A stretch of 64,000 nt of DNA, from contig QZVU01000001.1 of assembly GCA_003602285.1 (NCBI GenBank), positions 620,001 through 684,000 on the forward strand, written 5' to 3'. This document shows positions 42,813-51,080 of this stretch, piece by piece; position 1 is the stretch's first letter; every line of letters begins with the position of its first letter. Source of the DNA: Arthrobacter frigidicola. Its GTDB lineage: Bacteria; Actinomycetota; Actinomycetes; Actinomycetales; Micrococcaceae. The notes below the pieces were generated by a model. The model saw nothing but the letters and a program-made list of their open reading frames with translations. It had not been told where the DNA came from and made no database searches. The position numbers were made by a program, and so were the translations under genes.

Positions 42813-44435
42813 ATGAACGAGGTTGTACGGTTCGGGTCGGCGTCAGGCCGCTGGCTGTTGCTGGCATCAATTCTGGGGTCGGCAATCGCGGGAATCGACG
42901 CGACCGTCGTCAACGTGGCGCTTCCCGCGATCGGCGAGGAATTCGACGCCCCCTTCGAGGTCCTGCAATGGACGATCACGGCCTACACCCTGACCCTCGC
43001 CGCCTTCATCCTCCTCGGCGGATCGCTGGGCGACCGGTACGGACGCAAGCGCGTTTTCGTGATCGGCGTGGTGTGGTTTGCCGTGGCCTCGCTGCTGTGC
43101 GGGCTGGCCCCCAACGCCGGCACCCTGATCGCCGCGCGCGCCCTCCAGGGGATCGGAGGGGCCCTGCTGACGCCGGGCAGCCTTGCCATGATCCAGGCGT
43201 CGTTCGCCTGGGAGGACCGCGCACGCGCCATCGGAGCCTGGTCGGGACTCGGAGGTGTGGCGACGGCCATCGGGCCCTTCCTGGGCGGCTGGCTCGTCGA
43301 AAGCGTCTCCTGGCGGTGGATCTTCCTCATCAACGTGCCGATCGCCGTCGTCGTCGTCATTATCTCCCACCGCCACGTCCCGGAAACCCGCAATCCGTCG
43401 GCCACCGGCACCCCGGACTACCTCGGCGGTCTGCTGGGGGCGGGGGCGCTGGGTGGCTGGACCTACGCGCTGATCGACATCCCCACCGCCGGGCCGCTGG
43501 CGGCACCCGTGGTCACCGCGGCCGCAATCGGCACGGTGTGCACCGTCGCCTTCTTCATCACGGAGAGCAGGCTGGCGCGGCCCATGCTGCCGCTGGGAAT
43601 TTTCGCGGTGCGCCAGTTCAGTGCCACGAACGCCGTCACCTTCCTGATCTATGGGGCCTTCGGGGGCATCTTCTTCCTGCTCGTCGTTCACCTGCAGGTC
43701 GTCGCCGGGTTCTCTCCGCTTGCGGCGGGAATCGCGCTGCTGCCGGTGACCGTGCTGATGCTCCTGCTGTCCTCCCGGGCCGGTGCGCTGAGCGTGCGCA
43801 TCGGGCCCCGCATTCCCATGGCGGCGGGCCCGGCTATCTGCGCGGTAGCCGCGCTGATGATGTTGGGCATCGGCGAGGGCGCGTCCTACTGGGTCGACGT
43901 CCTTCCCTCGGTCGTCGTCCTTGGGCTCGGACTTTCCCTGCTGGTCGCACCGCTGACGTCCACGGCGCTGTCCTCGGTGCACGATGCGCAGGCCGGCCTT
44001 GCCTCCGGCGTCAACAACGCGGTCGCCCGCGCCGCAGGCCTTCTCGCCATCGCGGTGCTTCCGGCCCTCGCCGGACTGTCAGGGGACGCCTACACGGACC
44101 CCCCGGTCTTCGCCGAAGGATTCCGGTTCGCAGCGATGGTGTGCGCCGGGGTCCTTGCCGCCGCGGCGGTCCTGGCCGCAGTCACGGTCCGCAATCCCGT
44201 GCTGCCCGAAGGGGCGGAGCGCCCGGCGGCACCGACGCCGAAGCCCGCAGACGCCGGCGCCACCGGTGCTGAGACCGCCGGCACCGGCGGTTCACGGACC
44301 GCCCGCGCTGCCGGCGCATGGACTACCGGGTCCCCTGTGACCGGTGCCGCGACCCTGCGCCACTGCGCGGTGGACGGTCCGCCTGCGGCTGTGTGCGCGG
44401 CGGTCCAGGAGTCCCGCCACTCCGCCGACGACTAG
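42813..44435 (+). CDS. MFS transporter, DHA2 (EmrB/QacA) family
   Basis: 540 residues with 14 predicted helices. Motifs: AGIDATVVNVALPAIGEEF (helix 1 motif D1), GGSLGDRYGRKRVF (motif A) and ALQGIGGALLTPGSLAMIQA then GPFLGGWLVE (motif C). It exports drugs or metabolites by proton antiport. The C-terminal 90 residues are a Pro/Thr/Ala-rich hydrophilic tail, unusual for the family. ATG 42813 lies just before the first helix; the binding site is weak. The gap 42599-42812 has no gene I can support. Confidence 0.88.
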   Translation: MNEVVRFGSASGRWLLLASILGSAIAGIDATVVNVALPAIGEEFDAPFEVLQWTITAYTLTLAAFILLGGSLGDRYGRKRVFVIGVVWFAVASLLCGLAPNAGTLIAARALQGIGGALLTPGSLAMIQASFAWEDRARAIGAWSGLGGVATAIGPFLGGWLVESVSWRWIFLINVPIAVVVVIISHRHVPETRNPSATGTPDYLGGLLGAGALGGWTYALIDIPTAGPLAAPVVTAAAIGTVCTVAFFITESRLARPMLPLGIFAVRQFSATNAVTFLIYGAFGGIFFLLVVHLQVVAGFSPLAAGIALLPVTVLMLLLSSRAGALSVRIGPRIPMAAGPAICAVAALMMLGIGEGASYWVDVLPSVVVLGLGLSLLVAPLTSTALSSVHDAQAGLASGVNNAVARAAGLLAIAVLPALAGLSGDAYTDPPVFAEGFRFAAMVCAGVLAAAAVLAAVTVRNPVLPEGAERPAAPTPKPADAGATGAETAGTGGSRTARAAGAWTTGSPVTGAATLRHCAVDGPPAAVCAAVQESRHSADD

Positions 44436-44454
44436 CGCCGCGAGCGCCGCCGCG

Positions 44455-44691
44455 CTACCGGCCCGGGTGCTGCGGGCGCTGGCGCCTCATCCAGACGGTC
44501 ACGACGTACAGGACGATGCAGGCGACGATGATGCGGCCAAGGTTGGGCCCGGACAGGGCTGTGTCGATGACGATGATGGCGAGGATGATGCTGCCGACCA
44601 CGAGCCGTGCCGTGGAGCGCCCGCCGGAGCGCGGCAGCCGGGGCCAGGGATGGAAGTCGAACCGATGCGGGTCATCGGCGTTGGATTTCAC
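44455..44691 (-). CDS. Small membrane protein, unknown
   Basis: 78 residues from GTG 44691 (CAGGAG six bases upstream). Residues about 28-50 (ARLVVGSIILAIIVIDTALS) and 53-72 (LGRIIVACIVLYVVTVWM) are membrane helices, with a basic tail RRQRPQHPGR. It is convergent with the DHA2 gene (19-base gap). No family recognised. The good binding site and two clean helices support it. Confidence 0.65.
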   Translation of the reverse strand: MKSNADDPHRFDFHPWPRLPRSGGRSTARLVVGSIILAIIVIDTALSGPNLGRIIVACIVLYVVTVWMRRQRPQHPGR

Positions 44692-45153
44692 GCGGAGCTC
44701 CTGAAGGCCGGGAGGAGTCGGTTGCGGCCCCACGGGTTGCGCTGTGGCGTCGCACTTACCTTACAACGAACGGAACCCGGCAGCTGGCGAGAGCTTGCCG
44801 GGTTCCTCGAAGCCCGCTGGGAGCTTCTGTCTTAAGCATAGACGCAGCCCGGGCCCGCCCGTGACCACCGGCTGGAGCCCGCGGCGGGCCGGACCGGGCC
44901 AAGGCGGTCCAACCCGGGGTATTCAAGTTGCTTCTTGGCCGGCCCGGCGTCGGACAGGGGGCCTGAAGCCGTCGGTGAGGTGGCGGAGCGGTCGGACGGC
45001 GTCCCGTAGTCCGTGGCGGTCCGGTCGGTGACGTGTCAGGTCCTTTATGCTGGGGTGCCGGCGGAGGACCCCGGCGTCAACCCCTGCCCATCGCGGATGA
45101 GGCATCAGGGCGGGAATCCGGCCACCCGGCCATCTCCGACAGCGAGGACGAAT
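44692..45153. other. Intergenic stretch with hairpin
   Basis: 462 bases between two divergent genes. It contains a strong stem, GGAACCCGGCAGCT (44772-44785) with AGCTTGCCGGGTTCC (44792-44806), with one bulged base and a 6-base loop. A TATGCT hexamer at 45046 could be a -10 for the acyltransferase. A short TGAC/GTCA palindrome lies at 45029-45038. No ORF with a credible start was seen. Confidence 0.5.
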
Positions 45154-47247
45154 GTGAGCAGCACCCTGACGAACCACGCCGCAGGCGGCAGGTCTGACCA
45201 GCCCCCAGCGGCCCGCCTCGGCTCGGCCGGTGCGTCCGCGCACCGTAAGTTCCGGCCCGAGGTGCAGGGACTCCGGGCGGTCGCCGTGCTGATGGTCGTC
45301 ACCTATCACGTCTGGTTCGACCGGGTCTCGGGCGGAGTCGATGTGTTCCTCCTCATCTCGGCATTCCTGATGACCCTGACCTTTGTCCGGAGGATGGAAT
45401 CGGGAGCGCCGCTTGGACTGAGAAGGCATTGGGCAAGGTTGTTCAACCGGCTGCTTCCGGCCGTTGTTGTGGTTCTGCTCGGTACGTTGGCCGCCACCGT
45501 GGCGTTCGTTCCACGCTCCCGATGGTCCGGCATTCTGGAGCAGACGTGGTCCTCCCTCCTCTACTTCCAAAACTGGCTGCTTGCATTCCAGGCCGTCGAC
45601 TACAGCGCATTCAACCAAAGTACGTCGAGCCCGTTGCAGCACTTCTGGTCCCTGTCCATTCAGGGTCAGGTCTTCATCCTGTGGCCGCTCCTATTCGGTA
45701 CCACGGCCCTGCTGTCACGGCGTTTGGGCATTGGATTCCGGCGCCTGACAGCAGTGCTGTTTGGGCTGGTGTTCGTAGTCTCCCTTGCGTTCTCGATTTA
45801 CGAGACGAACACCAACCAGACGTTTGCCTACTTCGACACCCGCGCGCGGCTGTGGGAATTTGCTCTCGGGACGCTCCTTGCACTGGCCCTGCCCTACCTG
45901 AGGCTGCCCCGCGCGGCCCGGATCGCGGCCGGATGGATTGGAGTCGCCGCGATGCTCTCAGTTGGGTTCGCGCTGGATGTCGAGCGCGGATTCCCTGGTT
46001 ATGTCGCACTGTGGCCACTCCTTGCGGCGGCCTCGGTGATCGTGGCCGGCGACACCGGAAGCCGATTCGGCGCCGACAGGATCCTCTCCGCGAGGCCCCT
46101 TGTGAAACTGGGCGACATCTCGTACGCGCTGTACCTTTGGCACTGGCCCATCCTGGTGATTTACCTGGTCTACCGCGGGCGGGAGGCCGTGGGTCCTGTG
46201 GGAGGTACCGCGATCATCGGACTCTCACTGGTCCTGGCCTACGTGACCACGCGTTTCATCGAGACGCCGGTCCGAAACCGGTCCAAACCCAGGGAGCGCC
46301 GCCTACGGACCCTGCTCGGAATCCTCATTTCGCTTGCGGTCGTCGCTACCCCAGTGGCAGCGCTGCAGACCGGGCTCAAACTTGAAGCGCAGCGGCTGGT
46401 GGAACAGGCGGACGAGGACAATCCTGGAGCGATGTCCCTGCTCCCAGGGTTCGTGGACCGGTCGTCGGAAGATGCGCCCCCTATTCCGGATGTCACGCGA
46501 AGCAGGGAATGGCGCATTCTTCATGCGAAGTGTCCTCCGGAGCTGCGTCCTACCCAAAGCGAAGCGACATCCGGTGCGTGCAGGGCGGCGCCCACCCCGG
46601 GAACACCCGACAAAACGATTCTGGTGATCGGAGACTCGAAGGCCGAACAGTGGCTAGGAGCGATCCTTCCCATGGCTGAAAAGCACAACTACCGGGTCCA
46701 AACGCTGGTGTTCGGAGGTTGCCGGTACGGGCTTGAAGTGAAGGGTGCTGCTGCCGCATGCAAGGAGTTCAATGCCGCTGCGACGGCGTACGCCGTCGAG
46801 ACGAAACCCGATGTCGTTTTCACGGTCGGCACGAAAGCCGACTACGACACGCCTCAAGAGCAAGCCAACACCGGGCTCGAGAAGGTCGCTCAGATCCTCA
46901 CCGAGGCCGGTGTCCCGCTGATTACGGTCCGGGACAATCCGCGGTTCACCTTCAACGTGATGGAGTGCGTGGAGCGGAGCGGTTCAGCCTCCTCCGAGTG
47001 CTCAGCGCCGCTCGACGCTAAACTCCCCGCGGTCGCCCCGCGGCTGGACGAGAAAAAGGCGGGGACGAAAGTCCCACTGATGGACATGACCGATCTGATC
47101 TGCCCGGACGGATTGTGCCGGCCGGTCATCGGCAACGTCTACGTGTACCTCGATCACAACCACCTCACTGCTGACTACGTGAGGACGATGCTTCCGGAGT
47201 TCGACAAGAGGTTCCACGCCGCGCTGGACTCAACGCTGGGAAGCTGA
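45154..47247 (+). CDS. Membrane acyltransferase (acyltransferase-3) with C-terminal SGNH domain
   Basis: 697 residues, OafA/OatA-like. An N-terminal acyltransferase-3 domain of about ten helices (FRPEVQGLRAVAVLMVVTYH with catalytic His, GGVDVFLLISAFL, SYALYLWHWPIL) is followed by an extracytoplasmic SGNH hydrolase-like domain. That domain has VIGDSKAEQW and a C-terminal DHNHLTADY with the Asp-x-x-His. Such proteins O-acetylate cell-surface polysaccharide or peptidoglycan. GTG 45154 follows GAGGACG. Two hand-counted 60-base lines (45541, 46501) are 58% GC against 73% at 41041, suggesting foreign origin. Confidence 0.88.
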   Translation: MSSTLTNHAAGGRSDQPPAARLGSAGASAHRKFRPEVQGLRAVAVLMVVTYHVWFDRVSGGVDVFLLISAFLMTLTFVRRMESGAPLGLRRHWARLFNRLLPAVVVVLLGTLAATVAFVPRSRWSGILEQTWSSLLYFQNWLLAFQAVDYSAFNQSTSSPLQHFWSLSIQGQVFILWPLLFGTTALLSRRLGIGFRRLTAVLFGLVFVVSLAFSIYETNTNQTFAYFDTRARLWEFALGTLLALALPYLRLPRAARIAAGWIGVAAMLSVGFALDVERGFPGYVALWPLLAAASVIVAGDTGSRFGADRILSARPLVKLGDISYALYLWHWPILVIYLVYRGREAVGPVGGTAIIGLSLVLAYVTTRFIETPVRNRSKPRERRLRTLLGILISLAVVATPVAALQTGLKLEAQRLVEQADEDNPGAMSLLPGFVDRSSEDAPPIPDVTRSREWRILHAKCPPELRPTQSEATSGACRAAPTPGTPDKTILVIGDSKAEQWLGAILPMAEKHNYRVQTLVFGGCRYGLEVKGAAAACKEFNAAATAYAVETKPDVVFTVGTKADYDTPQEQANTGLEKVAQILTEAGVPLITVRDNPRFTFNVMECVERSGSASSECSAPLDAKLPAVAPRLDEKKAGTKVPLMDMTDLICPDGLCRPVIGNVYVYLDHNHLTADYVRTMLPEFDKRFHAALDSTLGS

Positions 47248-47379
47248 GGAAGCTCGGCAACCGACGATGTTCCCAAAAGGTACGTCCAGAATGCTGCCAG
47301 GCGCAGCCTGCAGTAGGGGAGCGCGACCCGGACGAGGCCCTTATCGATCCCCGGGAGTCCCTCGCTGACGGCACAACGA

Positions 47380-47420
47380 AAGCGGCTCCGACTTGGCATT
47401 TCGCCGAATCGGAGCCGCTT
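47380..47420 (-). terminator. Terminator of tRNA-Lys
   Basis: A perfect 12-bp stem AAGCGGCTCCGA/TCGGAGCCGCTT (47380-47391, 47409-47420), a 17-base loop, and on the minus strand a following TTTCGTT. It starts nine bases beyond the tRNA end. It may also stop the opposing acyltransferase transcript. Confidence 0.85.
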
Positions 47421-47429
47421 CCTTCCCTG

Positions 47430-47502
47430 TGCACCCCCCGGGACTTGAACCCGGAACCCATTGATTAAGAGTCAATTGCTCTGCCAATTGAGCTAGAGGT
47501 GC
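47430..47502 (-). tRNA. tRNA-Lys (anticodon CUU)
   Basis: 73 bases on the minus strand. Acceptor GCACCTC pairs with GGGGTGC, discriminator A, no encoded CCA. D arm with AGCTCAATTGGCAGAGC. Anticodon stem ATTGA/TCAAT around CTCTTAA gives CTT at 34-36. The T arm has GGTTCAAGTCC. Confidence 0.96.
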
Positions 47503-47603
47503 GTAGCGTTGAGACGGTCTTTTTTGCGAGTCCGTGTCATCTGCAACAGCATGAGACTCTACCAGCACTCCTGCGGAATCGAAAAATCGAGGGGACCGGC
47601 CGC

Positions 47604-49274
47604 TCAGTTCACGCTCAGGGCCGGCTGCTTCAGGGGCAGGCAGAAGGTTATGGAGGTGCCCTCGCCGAGCCGGCTCCGGCACTCTATTCCGCCGTCGTGC
47701 TGGTCGATGATTTCCTTCACGATGGCCAGCCCCAGCCCCACGCCCGGGATCGCCGCACGCACCGCCTCCGGGCTGCGGAAGAACCGGGTGAACACGTTGC
47801 GGCAGTCGGCCTCGCTCATCCCCATCCCGGTGTCGGCCACGGTGCACAGCATCCGGCCGTCCTCGGACCGCGCGTGAACCGTGATGGTCCCGCCGCGCGG
47901 CGAGTACTTGATCGCGTTGGAGATGAGGTTATCGAGCACCTGCCCGATCTTCCCGGGGTCGCACACCACCCGCAGGCCGTCCGCCAGATCGGTGTCGAGC
48001 ACCACCCCCGCCTCGATCGCACGGGGCGTCGCCGAGGCGATGGCCTGGGAGACCACCTGGACGAAGTCGGTGGGGGAGGGATCCAGCGCCGTCGGGCCGT
48101 CGGCGGTGCCCAGCAGGTCGTTGACCAGCCCGAGCAGGCGCTGCGCGTTGCGGGAGACGACGTCGAGGCCGGCCACCATCGGTGCGGGTGCGCCGTCGAC
48201 ACTGGAGAGCATCTCCACGTAGCCGACGATCGAGGTCAGCGGGGTGCGCAGTTCGTGGGTGATGTTGGAGATGAAGGCCTGCTTCGCGTTCAGCGCCGAC
48301 ATCAGTTCCGTCACGTCGCTGAAGGTGACGACCGTGCCGTCATGGCGCCCGTCGTCGGATTTCATGCGCGCCGCCGACGCCGAGAGGGTCTTCTGCTCCG
48401 GGCCGGCGCCGATCCGCACCACTTCCTTCGAAAAGGTCTCACCGCCGACCGCCCGGTACAGCGGACGCCGTTCCGGTGCCAGGACGGTGGTTCCGTCCTC
48501 CTCGAACAGCGGGGCGGCGGCCTCGCCGTGGACGGCGCCGGCCGGGTCCGCGGTGGACGGCATCAGCCGCCGGTGCTTCTGGTTGGCGAGAATCTCCTTG
48601 CCGGAGGAGTCGACCGCGAGCACCCCGACGTCGACGGCGTTCACCACGGTGTGGAGCAGCCGTTCGCGCCGGGCGCTGGCCTGAAGGAGCGAGCGCAGTT
48701 CGGCATCCTTGCTCTCAAGGATCCTTCGCTGGTTCCTGAAGCCCCCGGTGATGGCGCTGATGGTGATGCCGATGGCCAGCATCATGATGGGCAGGAGCAT
48801 GGGCCGGGCCAGTTCCTCGGCGGTGACGGGCCCCCGCAGGAACTGCGGCAGCCACACCACGGCCAGGGAGCCAAGAACTCCGGTGAGGATCGCGGCGCGG
48901 GGGTGGATCCCCGACGCCGTCAGCCAGATGACCGGGAAGGCGGCGAGGAGACCGAGGGCGGTGAATTCGGTGCCGGCTCCTTCGCGCATCAGTGCGATCG
49001 GAATGAATTCGAGGACCGGTATGGCGAGAGTCGCGGCCGGGGGGAGGCGGTGCCAGGGGACGGCGGCGCAGAGCACGAGCAGCAGCAGGTGCATCAGCAT
49101 GCACAGCTGCAGCAGGGTCCCGGCGAGCAGGGCCGGCGCGAAAACGGCCACCACGGCCAGGAGGATCAGGGCCGTCGCGGTCAGGGGCACCTGGCTGAGC
49201 AGCATCCGACGGCGCGGGGAAAGCCGTTCGAAGCGCTCCGGGTTGAACGTGAGGTAGGACAGGGCTCGATCCAA
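47604..49274 (-). CDS. Membrane sensor histidine kinase (5TM-PAS-HisKA-HATPase)
   Basis: 556 residues. Five to six membrane helices span about 28-175, a PAS domain about 205-325, HisKA with His340 in ISNITHELRTPLTSIVGY, the N-box DNLISNAIKYS (448-458), and G-boxes DTGMGM and GVGLGLAIVKEI. Length and order fit a complete class I kinase. The start is TTG 49274, with GGAG seven bases before it; the frame stays open far upstream but across a divergent gene. No response regulator gene is adjacent, so its partner is elsewhere. The signal is unknown. Confidence 0.88.
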   Translation of the reverse strand: MDRALSYLTFNPERFERLSPRRRMLLSQVPLTATALILLAVVAVFAPALLAGTLLQLCMLMHLLLLVLCAAVPWHRLPPAATLAIPVLEFIPIALMREGAGTEFTALGLLAAFPVIWLTASGIHPRAAILTGVLGSLAVVWLPQFLRGPVTAEELARPMLLPIMMLAIGITISAITGGFRNQRRILESKDAELRSLLQASARRERLLHTVVNAVDVGVLAVDSSGKEILANQKHRRLMPSTADPAGAVHGEAAAPLFEEDGTTVLAPERRPLYRAVGGETFSKEVVRIGAGPEQKTLSASAARMKSDDGRHDGTVVTFSDVTELMSALNAKQAFISNITHELRTPLTSIVGYVEMLSSVDGAPAPMVAGLDVVSRNAQRLLGLVNDLLGTADGPTALDPSPTDFVQVVSQAIASATPRAIEAGVVLDTDLADGLRVVCDPGKIGQVLDNLISNAIKYSPRGGTITVHARSEDGRMLCTVADTGMGMSEADCRNVFTRFFRSPEAVRAAIPGVGLGLAIVKEIIDQHDGGIECRSRLGEGTSITFCLPLKQPALSVN

Positions 49275-49388
49275 GCTGCGGCTCCGGAGGTGTTGAACGG
49301 TGGTGGCTGAACGGCGGTGGGCAGGCGGCAGCTCATTCGCAGCGGCGCCGGTCCTTATGATCACACACGCCTGCGCAGCGGCGGCGAT

Positions 49389-49415
49389 GCCGCACCGGCG
49401 GTGCTCCGGTGCGGC
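49389..49415 (+). promoter_or_regulatory. Perfect 10-bp hairpin before the hydroxyacid dehydrogenase
   Basis: GCCGCACCGG/CCGGTGCGGC (49389-49398, 49406-49415) with a 7-base loop. It is 22 bases before ATG 49437 and immediately before a TAAGCT hexamer (49425-49430). It could be an operator at the -35 position. Confidence 0.45.
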
Positions 49416-49436
49416 GGCTGCAGTTAAGCTGGGCCG

Positions 49437-50402
49437 ATGGAGACCAGCGGCGGGCCCGGACACGCGATTCGAACCCTCACCGTCCCCTCGGAGGAGCTGC
49501 GGGAAGCCCTTGCCCCCGCCGCAGGCGCCATCCGGCTGGCGGTCTGGGACTTCGACGGCGCCCCGGCCGGGGTTGACCCGGCGGAGGTCGACGCCGTCGT
49601 CCTTCCCTACACCGGCAGCCCGGACCTGCGCTCCGCGCTGCCCACGGCGCCGGGCCTTAAACTCGTTCAGACCCAGACCACCGGCTACGACGGGGTGACC
49701 GACCTCGTCGGGCCCGGCGTCGGCATCGCCACCGCCTCGGGAGTCCACGCCGCCGCGACCGCCGAGCTCGCCGTCGGCCTGGCCCTGGCTTCGCTGCGTG
49801 GTATCGACGATGCCGTCCGCAATCAGCGCGAGGGGCTGTGGCGGCCGCGGCGGTACCCGGGCCTGGCCGACCGGCGCGTGCTCCTGGTTGGCGTGGGCGG
49901 CATCGGCCGGGAGATTCAGCGACGCCTCGACGCCTTCGACGTCCTCCTGACCCGGGTCGGCAGTTCCGCCCGCGACGACGAGTCCGGGCACGTCCACGCG
50001 GCCTCGGAACTCGTGGCGCTGGCGCCCGCCCACGACGTCGTCATCGTCATCACGCCGCTGACTGAGGCGACCCAGGGGCTGATCGGGGCCGAGGTGCTCG
50101 CCGCCCTTCCGGACGGCGCGCTGGTGGTCAATGTCGCCCGCGGCCCCGTCGTTGACACCGAAGCGCTGACCCGGGAGGTGGTGGCGGGCAGGCTCCGCGC
50201 CGCCCTGGACGTCGTGGATCCCGAACCGCTGCCGGCGGACCACCCGCTGTGGCGGGCCCCCGGTGCGCTGATCACGCCGCACGTCGGAGGCAATTCCGGC
50301 GCGTTTTGGCCCCGCATCGTCCGGCTCCTTGAGCGCCAGTTCCACCTGCTGGGCACCGGCGCCGCCCCTGAAAACCTCGTCCAGCCCGGTCCGTGGGCGT
50401 AG
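49437..50402 (+). CDS. D-isomer specific 2-hydroxyacid dehydrogenase
   Basis: 321 residues. NAD-binding GVGGIGREIQRRL. The catalytic triad is Arg in NVARGPVVD, Glu in DPEPLPADHPL and His in TPHVGGNSG. It is divergent from SerA in length and lacks an ACT domain. It reduces a 2-oxo acid or oxidises a D-2-hydroxyacid; the substrate is unknown. There is no Shine-Dalgarno. TAAGCT six bases before the ATG suggests a leaderless transcript. Confidence 0.87.
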   Translation: METSGGPGHAIRTLTVPSEELREALAPAAGAIRLAVWDFDGAPAGVDPAEVDAVVLPYTGSPDLRSALPTAPGLKLVQTQTTGYDGVTDLVGPGVGIATASGVHAAATAELAVGLALASLRGIDDAVRNQREGLWRPRRYPGLADRRVLLVGVGGIGREIQRRLDAFDVLLTRVGSSARDDESGHVHAASELVALAPAHDVVIVITPLTEATQGLIGAEVLAALPDGALVVNVARGPVVDTEALTREVVAGRLRAALDVVDPEPLPADHPLWRAPGALITPHVGGNSGAFWPRIVRLLERQFHLLGTGAAPENLVQPGPWA

Positions 50403-50405
50403 GGG

Positions 50406-50882
50406 CTACGCGAGCCCGATGAAGGCCTCCATGAAGGCGTCGAAATCGATGCGGTCGACGTCCTGCTCGAGGACGATGCCGTTGCCCGGACCGACATCCA
50501 GCACGGGCTGGTCCTCGACGGCGAAACGGAAGACCTTTCCGGTGCTGGTGCCGACCTCGTAGGTGTTGTCGTCCCACATGGTCGCATGCGCCAGGTTCGT
50601 CATATTGACCTCCACCGGGGAACCGGCGCCGCTGAGGTCGGCGACGCGGACCGGCGCGATCATGAGCTCGGCCGGCTTCCAACGGTAACCAAGCACATAG
50701 GACGTCTCGTCCGGCGTGGAGAGCTCCCCCTGCTCCGGCTCCTCCGGTTCCTCCGGCGCGGCAAAGACGAGGTTGTAGGCGCCGAAGTTCGGGATCTGCG
50801 AGTCGAAGATCCGGCGGAGGGCGTTCTTCAGTCCCTGGCCGCCGGAAAGGTGCTCGGGGGAGGATGCAGGCTCGGACGTCAT
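50406..50882 (-). CDS. Conserved-looking hypothetical protein
   Basis: 158 residues from ATG 50882; GGCGGAAC lies just before it, a weak site. It opens with SSPEHLSGGQGLKNALRRIF and QIPNFGAYNLVFA. It has a Glu/Pro linker (EEPEEPEQGE) and a mixed alpha/beta body with no cysteine, and ends DFDAFMEAFIGLA. No signal peptide or membrane segment. Codon use is typical of the window. I do not recognise a family. It is convergent with the hydroxyacid dehydrogenase and divergent from ilvD. Confidence 0.7.
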   Translation of the reverse strand: MTSEPASSPEHLSGGQGLKNALRRIFDSQIPNFGAYNLVFAAPEEPEEPEQGELSTPDETSYVLGYRWKPAELMIAPVRVADLSGAGSPVEVNMTNLAHATMWDDNTYEVGTSTGKVFRFAVEDQPVLDVGPGNGIVLEQDVDRIDFDAFMEAFIGLA

Positions 50883-51067
50883 GTTCCGCCAAGGATTTAG
50901 GTGCCGGCTGGTGGATCGGCCGCGGCATCGACCCCCACGGCCCGCGGGCGCTCGCCCACTGCGGCCGATTCTACCGGAGGCACCTTCAAGGTGGACGGTT
51001 GACGGCCGCGAACCGCCGGGCGGTAACAGCCCGGAAACAGAAAACAGGAACCCACGACGGTTACCCA

Positions 51068-51073
51068 TAGACT
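51068..51073 (+). promoter_or_regulatory. Candidate -10 (leaderless) for ilvD
   Basis: TAGACT, a TANNNT -10 element, lies exactly seven bases before ATG 51081, which has no convincing ribosome binding site. In actinobacteria this spacing is typical of leaderless transcripts. Confidence 0.4.
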
Positions 51074-51080
51074 TTCAGGC

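Noticed and set aside
45429-46385. A 318-codon plus-strand frame within the acyltransferase
   Set aside because: It is the +1-shifted reading of a gene with clear domains and carries no motif of its own.
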